Position numbers and translations under genes: made by a program. DNA of 26,692 nucleotides. It comes from Rathayibacter_A sp036510655 (GTDB lineage: Bacteria > Actinomycetota > Actinomycetes > Actinomycetales > Microbacteriaceae). The notes beneath the pieces were generated by a model. It did no database searches. It was not told the DNA's origin and saw only the letters and a list, made by a program, of their open reading frames with translations. Location of the stretch: assembly GCA_036510655.1 (NCBI GenBank), contig DATCDQ010000038.1, forward strand, positions 1 to 26,692. The letters run 5' to 3'. Shown here one piece after another: positions 5,229 through 12,573 of the stretch; positions within the stretch are counted from its first letter, which is position 1, and every line of letters starts with the position of its first letter.

Positions 5229-6341
5229 ATGCCAGACATCGCGATCCCCGAAGAGCTTCTGCCCGCCGACGGTCGATTCGGTTGCGGACCCTCTCGGATT
5301 CGCGCAGAACAGCTCGCTGCACTCGCGGCGGCCGGCGCCACGCTGCTCGGAACGTCCCATCGTCAAGCTCCGGTCAAGTCGCTGGTCGGACGCGTTCGTG
5401 AGGGCCTCGGCGCGCTGTTCCGCATTCCAGACGGCTACGAGGTCGTGCTGGGCAACGGCGGATCGACCGCCTTCTGGGATGCCGCCGCCTTCTCGCTGAT
5501 CGAGCGCCGGAGTCAGAATCTGACGTTCGGCGAGTTCAGCCAGAAGTTCGCCAAAGCGGCGAGCGCACCATGGCTCGAAGCGCCGGATGTGATCAACGCC
5601 CCGGTCGGCTCCCGCAGTCAGGCCGCCGCGACGGCCGGCATCGACGTGTACGCCTGGCCGCACAACGAAACGTCCACAGGAGTCATGGCACCGGTCCAAC
5701 GCGTGCACGGCGACGCAGGCGCACTGACCGTCATCGACGCCACCAGTGCGGCGGGAGGCATCGACTTCGACGCAACCCAAGCGGATGTCTACTACTTCGC
5801 CCCTCAGAAAAACCTCGCGTCAGACGGCGGGCTGTGGCTCGCCCTGTTCTCACCGGCGGCGATCGAACGGGTCGAGCGAATCGCAGCATCCGATCGTTAC
5901 ATTCCCGAATTCCTCAGCCTGAACAACGCGATCACCAATTCACGACTCAACCAGACACTGAACACTCCAGCCCTGTCCACGCTCGTGTTGCTGGAGAGTC
6001 AGGTGCACTGGATCAACGACAACGGCGGCCTGGGCTGGGCATCCGCTCGAACCGCGGAGTCCTCCACCGCCCTGTACGACTGGGCGGAATCCGTGCCGTA
6101 CGCCACACCCTTCGTCGCGGATCCTGCCGACCGGTCACAGGTCGTCGTGACGATCGATTTCGACGGCATCGACGCATCCGCGATCTCAAGCACACTCCGA
6201 GACAACGGCATCGTTGACACGGAGCCATACCGCAAACTCGGACGCAACCAGCTGCGGATCGGCACCTTCACCGCTGTCGACCCGTCCGACGTGCGCGCCC
6301 TGATCGCCTCGATCGAGTACACAGTCGAGCACATCGGCTGA
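5229..6341 (+). CDS. serC: phosphoserine aminotransferase
   Basis: A 370-residue class-V aminotransferase, the normal length for actinobacterial SerC. It converts 3-phosphohydroxypyruvate and glutamate to phosphoserine and 2-oxoglutarate in serine synthesis. It also acts in pyridoxal phosphate synthesis where that route exists. Visible motifs are FGCGPSRIR at the substrate site, LLGTSHRQAPVK, and LGNGGSTAFWDAAAFSL for phosphate binding. VIDATSAAGGIDFD holds the cofactor-contacting Asp, and YYFAPQKNLASDGG carries the Schiff-base lysine at about residue 194. The protein is cytosolic. It is divergent from the DtxR-type gene and followed 50 bp later by the DUF2530 gene, probably in one transcript. 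The start ATG matches the family N-terminus, although no strong ribosome-binding site is visible. Confidence 0.95.
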   Translation: MPDIAIPEELLPADGRFGCGPSRIRAEQLAALAAAGATLLGTSHRQAPVKSLVGRVREGLGALFRIPDGYEVVLGNGGSTAFWDAAAFSLIERRSQNLTFGEFSQKFAKAASAPWLEAPDVINAPVGSRSQAAATAGIDVYAWPHNETSTGVMAPVQRVHGDAGALTVIDATSAAGGIDFDATQADVYYFAPQKNLASDGGLWLALFSPAAIERVERIAASDRYIPEFLSLNNAITNSRLNQTLNTPALSTLVLLESQVHWINDNGGLGWASARTAESSTALYDWAESVPYATPFVADPADRSQVVVTIDFDGIDASAISSTLRDNGIVDTEPYRKLGRNQLRIGTFTAVDPSDVRALIASIEYTVEHIG

Positions 6342-6391
6342 CGCGCGACGGTCGACGGAGGGGTTCGGCGGAGGGTTCGAAAGGCACACGG

Positions 6392-6625
6392 ATGAGGCTC
6401 TGGTTGCGCGACAGCGAACGCAAGCCCGACCCTGCCCCGGTGCAGACCGACGACCGCAAGGCCATTTTGGTCGGCCTCGTGCTCTGGGTGGTCGCCCTGG
6501 TGTTGCTCTTAGTCTTCGTCGGCCCCGTGTTCACCGGCAGCTCCAGCTGGCTGACCTGGACCGCCATCATCGGATGCGCCCTCGGAGTTCTCGGGCTCGT
6601 CATCCTCCAGTTCAAGCGTCGCTAA
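6392..6625 (+). CDS. DUF2530 family small membrane protein
   Basis: 77 residues: a short charged N-terminus (MRLWLRDSERKPDPAPV) followed by two hydrophobic helices, AILVGLVLWVVALVLLLVF and WTAIIGCALGVLGLVIL, and a basic end, QFKRR. This is the DUF2530 pattern of Actinobacteria, whose function is unknown. GAAAGG upstream supports the ATG. It follows serC at 50 bp on the same strand. Its last 117 bp are antisense to the 3' end of the DUF3027 gene, an unusually long convergent overlap in which both frames are intact. Confidence 0.85.
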   Translation: MRLWLRDSERKPDPAPVQTDDRKAILVGLVLWVVALVLLLVFVGPVFTGSSSWLTWTAIIGCALGVLGLVILQFKRR

Positions 6626-7378
6626 CTCGACACCGGTGATGTCGGCGGCCTCGAACTCTTCGCCATCGCCGTCGTCCTCGTCGTCGTCGTCCTCGATGGC
6701 CTCATGCAGGGAGTCGATATCGACCCCGTCCAGATCGCCTTCGTCGATGTCGTCAACATCATCGTCGTCAACATCATCGTCGTCGTCGAGGTCGTCTTCG
6801 TCGTCGAGGTCGTCGGCGCCGTCGTCCAGCTCGGTGGCCTCGGCGACCTCTCCAGCACGCGCCGCCTCCTGCGTTGCCTGGTATTCGGCCAGGCGCTCTG
6901 ACCACGGCACCCAGTCCGGCGCCAGCAGTGCTGTGTCACCGGGCATCAACTCTGTTTCCAGCACCGATGGCGCAGCTTCGTCGCCAGTGCGCGCCATCGA
7001 GACGGTCCAATACCAGCCGGGATAGCCGGACATCGTGCACTCGAATAACAGCGAGAGCACGTGATGACCCTCGACGATGTGGCCGGCGGGTGCGCCGATC
7101 GTCGACGACGGAGTGATCTCCAACAGCGCCTCGCGCGCGAGCTCAACGGATGCCAACAGCACGTCGTCGGCAACAGCCGGCACGGCGAGCACGGCCGGCT
7201 CAGCGGGCTCATCAGTGGTCGGCGCTTCGACAAGCTCAGCAACCGGCTCGTCGGTGGTCGACGCTTCGACAAGCTCAGCAACCGGCTCGTCGGTCGTCGG
7301 CGCTTCGGCAAGCTCAGCAACCGGTGCGTCGACGGTCGGCGGAGACTCAGGAATCGCGAAGGGGTTGAGTTCAGGCAT
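6509..7378 (-). CDS. DUF3027 family protein with repeat and acidic inserts
   Basis: A 289-residue protein. The recognisable DUF3027 core is near residues 62-165: LASVELAREALLEI, then GHIVEGHHVLSLLFECTMSGYPGWYWTVSMAR and LLAPDWVPWSERL. The function of this actinobacterial family is unknown. Two unusual parts flank it. Near the N-terminus are three 13-residue repeats of the type EPVAELVEAPTTD, encoded by 39-bp tandem repeats at 7221-7337. After the core comes a long Asp/Glu tract encoded by simple-sequence DNA (about 6660-6835). The ATG at 7378 overlaps the end of the cold-shock gene by 8 bp (ATGCCTGA), implying translational coupling; the longer upstream frame is rejected. The C-terminal 117 bp overlap the convergent DUF2530 gene. 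Confidence 0.8.
   Translation of the reverse strand: MPELNPFAIPESPPTVDAPVAELAEAPTTDEPVAELVEASTTDEPVAELVEAPTTDEPAEPAVLAVPAVADDVLLASVELAREALLEITPSSTIGAPAGHIVEGHHVLSLLFECTMSGYPGWYWTVSMARTGDEAAPSVLETELMPGDTALLAPDWVPWSERLAEYQATQEAARAGEVAEATELDDGADDLDDEDDLDDDDDVDDDDVDDIDEGDLDGVDIDSLHEAIEDDDDEDDGDGEEFEAADITGVELATLELEDDEPENSEGASDDGGPGQPAGAAGEHGADED
6660..6835. repeat. low-complexity Asp/Glu-coding simple sequence
   Basis: Dense GTC/CTC/ATC-type trinucleotides on the plus strand encode a long acidic tract on the minus strand in the DUF3027 protein. A 15-bp unit, GTCAACATCATCGTC, is repeated in tandem. In-frame expansion or contraction by slippage is likely. Confidence 0.75.
7221..7337. repeat. three tandem 39-bp repeats inside the DUF3027 gene
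   Basis: Units at 7221-7259, 7260-7298 and 7299-7337 differ at a few positions only. Each contains GCTTCGACAAGCTCAGCAAC (third copy with one change). As I recall, the core CTTCGACAAGCTCAG is a widespread intergenic palindromic motif in Actinobacteria, here kept in frame. Each unit encodes 13 residues. Confidence 0.85.
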
Positions 7379-7751
7379 CCAGATCGTCCGCAACCTTGCG
7401 CAACACGGCTGCGATCTTGCGGCCGTGGGCGCTGTCGGGATACTTGCCGCGCTTGAGGTTGGTGCCGATCCCGTCAAGCAGTTTGACGAGGTCTTCGAGG
7501 ATCACGGCCATGTCGTCAGCAGACTTGCGGGTCATCTTCGACAGGCTCGGCGGAGCATCCAGCACACGCACCGACAACGCCTGAGCGCCGCGCTTGCCGT
7601 CGGCTATTCCGAACTCGAGGCGGGTGCCCGCCTTTACCACTGTGCCGGCAGGCAAAGCAGAGGCGTGCAAGAACACCTCCTGGCCGTCATCAGAACTGAT
7701 GAAGCCAAAACCTTTGTCGTCGTCGTAGAACTTGACCTTGCCGGAAGGCAT
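7371..7751 (-). CDS. cold-shock-domain protein with C-terminal extension
   Basis: 126 residues. The cold-shock domain is residues 1-67: MPSGKVKFYDDDKGFGFISS with the RNP1-like KGFGFI, and QEVFLHASAL with the RNP2-like VFLH. It would bind single-stranded RNA or DNA. A further 60-residue helical extension (MTRKSADDMAVILEDLVKLLD, NLKRGKYPDSAHGRKIAAVL) is absent from the 69-residue CspA type at 21601. This longer form is common in Actinobacteria, and I do not know its specific role. AAAGAGG precedes the ATG. It overlaps the DUF3027 start by 8 bp, forming a two-gene unit, and is divergent from the small membrane-protein gene at 7806. Confidence 0.9.
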   Translation of the reverse strand: MPSGKVKFYDDDKGFGFISSDDGQEVFLHASALPAGTVVKAGTRLEFGIADGKRGAQALSVRVLDAPPSLSKMTRKSADDMAVILEDLVKLLDGIGTNLKRGKYPDSAHGRKIAAVLRKVADDLDA

Positions 7752-7805
7752 GGGAACCTCTTTCAGTGGGGGATCTCGTGATCAACCTCAATTATCCTTG
7801 ATTTC

Positions 7806-8081
7806 GTGACCATCGAGACCCCACCGCCCGTTTCCCGTGCCCAGCGCACACTTGCGTTCGTTATCGGCGGGCTCGTGGTGATCTCTCTTCTCGCAATCCT
7901 CGCGATCATCATCGGTACTTGGCTGGGGGCCGGGGGTGCTCAGGGCTCCGGCCAGGGAATCTGGCCGACGGTCTTTTTCATCCCGCTGATCGCCCTGCCG
8001 ATGGCATTCGTCCTGATCATCATCTTGCTCGCCGTGAGCATGATCGCGCGCAGCAAGCAGAACCGCGAATCCAAACAGTGA
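7806..8081 (+). CDS. small membrane protein, conserved hypothetical
   Basis: 91 residues with two strong transmembrane helices, TLAFVIGGLVVISLLAILAII and TVFFIPLIALPMAFVLIIILL, separated by a Gly-rich loop. It ends in a basic tail (ARSKQNRESK). Similar actinobacterial proteins are often labelled 'multidrug ABC transporter ATPase', but there is no ATP-binding motif here, so that label should not be copied. The GTG start has no ribosome-binding site. A TATCCT box lies 7 nt upstream, fitting a leaderless message. The helicase-associated gene begins 14 bp after its stop, so the three plus-strand genes may be co-transcribed. Confidence 0.75.
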   Translation: MTIETPPPVSRAQRTLAFVIGGLVVISLLAILAIIIGTWLGAGGAQGSGQGIWPTVFFIPLIALPMAFVLIIILLAVSMIARSKQNRESKQ

Positions 8082-8094
8082 CGGCCTCGACGGC

Positions 8095-10038
8095 GTGGCC
8101 GCAACGGGACGCCGGCCGGCAATGATCGGGGCGCTGGCCCTTGCACTTCAGCTCGGGCGATTGACGGACGACGAGTTGCGCGCAGTGCTGACGGCGCGCT
8201 CGTTCCATCCTGCGCGGATCAACGACCTGTTCGATCTGGCCGAGGCCCTGCTGACGGCGGAGTCGATCCAGTCAGCGCTGTCGCGGCTGGACCGGCCGAC
8301 GTTGGCGCTCGCTGCCGCCGCGGCCACCGACCCGCGAGCGGATGCCGCGCCCCCGCTCGCTGAGCTCACCGCTCGCCTCGCACGCTGGGGCGCGCCGGCC
8401 GCAACATTCGCCCCACCGGATGCGGTCCAGGCACGCATCGAACACCTGGCCCGCCTGCAACTGATCAGCACTGCTGACGGGAACGTCAGTGTCTACACGG
8501 CCGTGCGCGAGCGTCTCGCCGCATGGCCCTCGGAGGGGCTGCCGTCCGGCCGTGACCTCGCCGCGACGCCGCCGCCAACCGCGCGCACGCCCACAGCGCA
8601 CACCTCCACCGCGCACACCTCCACTGCGACCGCACAAACCCGGGATGCCGATCAGCAACTGACCGACCGAGTCGCGGCCGAACACGCGTTCGCTGCCGTC
8701 GGTGCCACCGCCGCGCTGCTGACCGAGCTGTCTCAGGAACCCGCCCGACGCCTGCAGAAGGGGGGGATCGCGCATCCGGACACGCGTCGCCTCGCAACCG
8801 CGACCGGCCTGCACGACGACACTGTCACGACCCTGCTGTGGTGCGCGGACAAGACGGGCCTGACCGCGATTGACGGCGCATCCGTCTTGGCCACGCACTC
8901 GGCGACCGGCTGGTTCGGGCTCGACACCAGGCAGCGTTGGGCGTCGCTGGCCGGCGGCTGGCGTGACGCAATGTCCGACGACGTGCGCAATGTGCTGACG
9001 GCTCGGCCCCACGAAGACTGGGCCGACGGCCTCCTAAAATTCGCGCACTGGTTGTATCCCGCGAATCCGAAACGGCTGGCGCGACGCCTCGACACGTTCG
9101 GCAGTGCGGCGGCGCTCCTCGGTATCACCGTGGGGACCACGCCGACCCGCGCCGGAATCCTGCTGCTCGAAGAGGGCGCGGATGCCGCGACCGCCGTGAT
9201 CGCCGAGCACCTGCCCGCCGAGATCGATCGGGTCTACCTGCAACCTGACCTGACGATCATCGCGCCCGGCCCTCTCCTGCCCGCGATCGACACCCGGCTG
9301 CGTGCGTTCGCGGATCTCGAAGGCCGCGCGCTCGCATCCACATTCCGAGTGTCGGCCGCGAGCATCACCCGAGCCATCTCCGCGGGAGAGGACGCTGAAG
9401 GGCTGCGAGCATTCCTCCAGGAGATCTCGCTCACCGGCATCCCTCAACCGCTGGATTACCTGCTGACCGAGACGGCGGCGCGTTACGGCCTCGTTCGGGT
9501 CGCGGATGCCGGCGGCTCACGAGCGCGCAGCCGCGTTCACTCCACGGACTCCGGGCTCCTCGAGCGAATAGAAATCGACCAGACGCTCGCCTCGCTCGCG
9601 CTCACCCGCACCTCGGATAATCAACTCGAGAGTAGATTCGAGCGCGATGTGGTGTTCTGGGCGCTGTCGGACGCACGTTATCCGGTCGCAGCTGAGAATG
9701 CGGACGGGCAGATCGCCGCTCCGCGACGCCGCACGATCGCTCCGCGGACTCCGCAACGCAGCGTGGACCCGCTGGGTGCTTTGCTCGCACGGCTGCGCGC
9801 ATCCGGCTCCCCGGACGAGGAAAGCACGTTGCAGGCCTGGCTCGCTCGGCAGTTGGATGCGGCCGTGCGTTCACGGTCCACACTGATCATCACTGTCGCC
9901 GCACCGGGCGGAGGCGAACGCGAGTACACGCTCGAACCCACCGGTCTCGGCGGCGGGCGGGTGCGCGGGCGCGATCGCACCACGGATGTCGAACGCACGC
10001 TTCCGCTGTCGAGCATTCGAGGCATCCGCACGCCGTAG
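8095..10038 (+). CDS. helicase-associated protein (Helicase_C_3 type), XPB partner
   Basis: A large cytosolic protein of 647 residues. The first 110 residues are helical (LALALQLGRLTDDELRAVL, FHPARINDLFDLAEALL). A Thr/Ala/His-rich linker with short repeats (HTSTAHTSTA) follows. The conserved block contains IDRVYLQPDLTIIAPGPL and ALASTFRVSAASITRAISAG, then LLTETAARYGLVRV. This matches the 'helicase conserved C-terminal' family that sits next to XPB in Actinobacteria (as recalled, Rv0862c beside Rv0861c in M. tuberculosis). I see no ATPase motifs, so it is probably a partner or regulator of the helicase rather than a motor. The start may be the GTG at 8095 or the ATG at 8122; neither has a clear ribosome-binding site. 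It ends 5 bp before the XPB gene. Confidence 0.85.
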   Translation: MAATGRRPAMIGALALALQLGRLTDDELRAVLTARSFHPARINDLFDLAEALLTAESIQSALSRLDRPTLALAAAAATDPRADAAPPLAELTARLARWGAPAATFAPPDAVQARIEHLARLQLISTADGNVSVYTAVRERLAAWPSEGLPSGRDLAATPPPTARTPTAHTSTAHTSTATAQTRDADQQLTDRVAAEHAFAAVGATAALLTELSQEPARRLQKGGIAHPDTRRLATATGLHDDTVTTLLWCADKTGLTAIDGASVLATHSATGWFGLDTRQRWASLAGGWRDAMSDDVRNVLTARPHEDWADGLLKFAHWLYPANPKRLARRLDTFGSAAALLGITVGTTPTRAGILLLEEGADAATAVIAEHLPAEIDRVYLQPDLTIIAPGPLLPAIDTRLRAFADLEGRALASTFRVSAASITRAISAGEDAEGLRAFLQEISLTGIPQPLDYLLTETAARYGLVRVADAGGSRARSRVHSTDSGLLERIEIDQTLASLALTRTSDNQLESRFERDVVFWALSDARYPVAAENADGQIAAPRRRTIAPRTPQRSVDPLGALLARLRASGSPDEESTLQAWLARQLDAAVRSRSTLIITVAAPGGGEREYTLEPTGLGGGRVRGRDRTTDVERTLPLSSIRGIRTP

Positions 10039-10043
10039 ACTGG

Positions 10044-11693
10044 ATGGTTATGTCTGATGGCCCCCTCATCGTCCAAAGCGACCGCACCGTGCTCCTCGAA
10101 GTTGCACACCCGTTGGCCGACGACGCCCGACACGATCTGAGCGTCTTCGCCGAACTCGAGCGGGCCCCCGAGCACATCCACACGTACCGCATCACACGGC
10201 TCGGCCTGTGGAACGCGCGTGCCGCGGGACATCAGGCATCCGACATGCTCGCAACGCTTGAGACGTACTCGAAGTTCCCCGTGCCGCAGACCGTCTCCAT
10301 CGACATCATCGAAACTGTCGCACGGTACGGCCGGTTGACGATCGAGCGCGACGACGAGGGCGCACTGCTGCTCCGTAGCGATGACCTCGCTATTCTTACC
10401 GAGGTCGCGGGCGCCAAACGAATCTCCCCTTTGCTGACCGGCCGGGTCGACGAGACGACGTTCACGGTTGAAGCCTGGGCACGCGGGCAGCTCAAGCAAG
10501 AACTGGTGAAGCTGGGCTGGCCGGCCGAGGACCTGGCCGGCTACACACCCGGCACCCCGCATCCGATCGGGTTGGTCGAAGACAATTGGCACCTGCGCGA
10601 CTATCAGCACAAGGCCATTGACAGTTTCTTCGGCGGCGGCTCTGGTGTCGTCGTTCTGCCGTGCGGCGCAGGCAAGACGCTGGTCGGTGCCGGGGCGATG
10701 GCTACGGCACAGACCACGACGCTCGTGCTGGTGACCAATACGGTCTCCGCCCGCCAGTGGCGCACCGAACTGCTCAAACGCACCACGCTGACGGCCGAGG
10801 AGATCGGCGAGTACTCCGGTCAGGTCAAGGAAGTGAAACCGGTCACGATCGCGACGTATCAGATCCTCACCGCGAAGCGCAAAGGGCAATACGCCCACCT
10901 GGCACTGCTCGACGCCATGGACTGGGGCCTCGTGATCTACGACGAGGTGCACCTGCTGCCCGCCCCGGTGTTCAAACTCACTGCAGAACTGCAAGCGCGT
11001 CGCCGCCTCGGGCTGACGGCGACGCTCGTTCGCGAGGACGGCCGGGAAGGCGACGTGTTCAGCCTGATCGGACCCAAGCGTTTCGACGCACCATGGAAGG
11101 AGATCGAAGCACAGGGCTTCATCTCGCCCGCTGCCTGCTACGAGGTGCGCATCGATCTGCCGCAGTCCGATCGGCTGTCCTATGCTGCAGCGGCGGACGA
11201 CGAACGCTACCGCCTCGCCGCGACCGCACCGGCGAAACTGGATGTCGTACGCCAGTTGGTCACGCGCCACGCCGGCGAGCGCATCCTTGTCATCGGGCAG
11301 TACCTCGACCAGATCGACGAACTTGCAACAGCGCTGAATGCACCGTCGTTGACCGGGGCGACCCCCGTGGATGAACGCGAGCGCTTGTACCAGGAGTTCC
11401 GCGAGGGGCGCACGCTCGTGCTCGTCGTCTCGAAGGTCGCCAACTTCTCCGTCGATTTGCCGGAGGCGACCGTCGCCATCCAGGTTTCCGGATCGTTCGG
11501 ATCACGACAGGAGGAGGCGCAGCGGCTCGGGCGACTGCTTCGACCCAAAGAGTCGGGGCTGTCAGCGAACTTCTACACACTCGTCGCGCGCGACACCGTC
11601 GACCAGGACTTCGCCCAGAACCGTCAACGATTCTTGGCAGAACAGGGCTACAGCTACACGATCCTGGATGCCCACGCCCTCGCTGCCGCGTAA
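10044..11693 (+). CDS. XPB/ERCC3-type DNA repair helicase
   Basis: A superfamily-2 helicase of 549 residues. The N-terminal XPB damage-recognition-like domain (about 1-180) contains LEVAHPLADDAR and the helical LATLETYSKFPVP. Motif I is VVLPCGAGKTLVGAG near 203-217, motif II is the box DEVH near 300, and motif III is LTATLVREDGREGD. The latter carries the RED triplet diagnostic of XPB enzymes near 330. Motif VI is GSFGSRQEEAQRLGRLLRPK. Archaeal and mycobacterial XPB proteins unwind DNA 3'-5' with ATP; the bacterial physiological role is unsettled but presumed in repair or transcription. ATG at 10044 or 10050 (MSDGPL) may be used. Its location directly behind the helicase-associated gene supports a functional pair. 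A large hairpin follows at 11728. Confidence 0.93.
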   Translation: MVMSDGPLIVQSDRTVLLEVAHPLADDARHDLSVFAELERAPEHIHTYRITRLGLWNARAAGHQASDMLATLETYSKFPVPQTVSIDIIETVARYGRLTIERDDEGALLLRSDDLAILTEVAGAKRISPLLTGRVDETTFTVEAWARGQLKQELVKLGWPAEDLAGYTPGTPHPIGLVEDNWHLRDYQHKAIDSFFGGGSGVVVLPCGAGKTLVGAGAMATAQTTTLVLVTNTVSARQWRTELLKRTTLTAEEIGEYSGQVKEVKPVTIATYQILTAKRKGQYAHLALLDAMDWGLVIYDEVHLLPAPVFKLTAELQARRRLGLTATLVREDGREGDVFSLIGPKRFDAPWKEIEAQGFISPAACYEVRIDLPQSDRLSYAAAADDERYRLAATAPAKLDVVRQLVTRHAGERILVIGQYLDQIDELATALNAPSLTGATPVDERERLYQEFREGRTLVLVVSKVANFSVDLPEATVAIQVSGSFGSRQEEAQRLGRLLRPKESGLSANFYTLVARDTVDQDFAQNRQRFLAEQGYSYTILDAHALAAA

Positions 11694-11727
11694 CGTGCGC
11701 GCCCCGCATCCCCTTCACATTCTTCGG

Positions 11728-11785
11728 TGAGGTGCGGACTTATGTCGCCATCCCTTGGGACGAAGCGACATAAGTCCGCACCTCA
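11728..11785. repeat. 58-bp palindromic element with 21-bp perfect stem
   Basis: Positions 11728-11748 are perfectly complementary to 11765-11785 (21 of 21 bp). Part of the arm reads GTGCGGACTTATGTCGC. The 16-nt centre itself holds a small palindrome, TCCCTTGGGA. It lies between convergent genes (stops at 11693 and 11818) and could terminate both. Perfect arms of this length suggest a recently spread palindromic repeat rather than an ordinary terminator. A purine-rich GGGGGAGGGGGAG stretch follows. Confidence 0.85.
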
Positions 11786-11817
11786 GCGGAGGGGGAGGGG
11801 GAGCGGAGGGGGTGGGC

Positions 11818-12573
11818 TCACGCGCGCAGGTAGCGCAGCAGCAGCGTGTCACCGGAGGCGAGCACGTGTGCCAGCCGCAACCGCGCGGGAACCTCTGGCA
11901 CGTAGCCCCTGATGATGCCCAGCTCCGCCGCACCCTCCAGGAGCGGGCTCACTGTGAGACACAGTTCATCGACGGCGTCATCCGCGAGCATCGAACCGAA
12001 CAAATGCGGACCGCCCTCCGAGTGCACCTGGGTGAGGCCGCGGTCGGCGAACGAGCGCAGCATCCAGGCGGTGTCGACATCGTCGTCACCGCAGACCAGC
12101 ACGTCAGCGACCTCGGCGAGCGCGGTTCGACGATCAACCGGTGAGCCTGAACCGGTCACCACGATCGGTCGCACGGGGGCGTTGACGAAGATCCTGTCGT
12201 GCGGCTCGAGATTCAGCGACGCAGAGACGAGCGCGAACACCGGCTGTGGCGCCAACCCGGACGCCACTCGTCGCGCCTCGGCCGCGGCCCCAACGCGCAT
12301 CGGCCCGTAACCCTCCGTGCGCACCGTTCCTGCGCCGACCACGACGACGTCGCACAGCGTGCGGAGCAGATCGAAGACGCGATGGTCCGCAGCATCCGAC
12401 AGCCCGGCGGAGCGGCCTTGATGGGTGGCCGCACCGTCGACGCTCGTGACGAAATTGACGCGCGCCCAGTTCGCCGCATTCGCGGGAGGCGCATACCACG
12501 CGGCGATGTCGTCATCCGTCGCCTCCGCGGATGCCGGCAGCGGCCAGATCCGCGTGATCGTCGCGTCACTCAT
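11818..12573 (-). CDS. RibD C-terminal-type (dihydrofolate reductase-like) reductase
   Basis: 251 residues with the RibD_C fold. The N-terminal strand ARVNFVTSVDGAAT contacts the substrate. VVVGAGTVRTEGYGP is the nucleotide-binding turn, and VHSEGGPHLFGSML is the family GG-P loop. These proteins use NADPH to reduce the ribosyl side chain in riboflavin synthesis. Some stand-alone actinobacterial members (as recalled, M. tuberculosis Rv2671) can reduce dihydrofolate instead. No deaminase domain is attached, so it is not a complete RibD. The ATG at 12573 overlaps the folP-like stop by 8 bp (ATGAGTGA), implying coupled translation and linking it to pteridine metabolism. The substrate remains inferred. 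Confidence 0.85.
   Translation of the reverse strand: MSDATITRIWPLPASAEATDDDIAAWYAPPANAANWARVNFVTSVDGAATHQGRSAGLSDAADHRVFDLLRTLCDVVVVGAGTVRTEGYGPMRVGAAAEARRVASGLAPQPVFALVSASLNLEPHDRIFVNAPVRPIVVTGSGSPVDRRTALAEVADVLVCGDDDVDTAWMLRSFADRGLTQVHSEGGPHLFGSMLADDAVDELCLTVSPLLEGAAELGIIRGYVPEVPARLRLAHVLASGDTLLLRYLRA

Noticed and set aside
5151..5780. N-terminal extension of the DtxR-type frame to 441 codons
   Set aside because: It is entirely antisense to serC and has no DtxR-family similarity; the ATG at 5150 has a ribosome-binding sequence.
6636..7025. Plus-strand Ser-rich ORF
   Set aside because: It is the antisense of the Asp/Glu tract and core of DUF3027; poly-Ser is a by-product of GTC/ATC-rich simple sequence.
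9678..11270. Minus-strand 530-codon ORF
   Set aside because: A long antisense frame produced by high GC over the XPB helicase pair; it shows no family motif, while the plus strand has complete helicase motifs.
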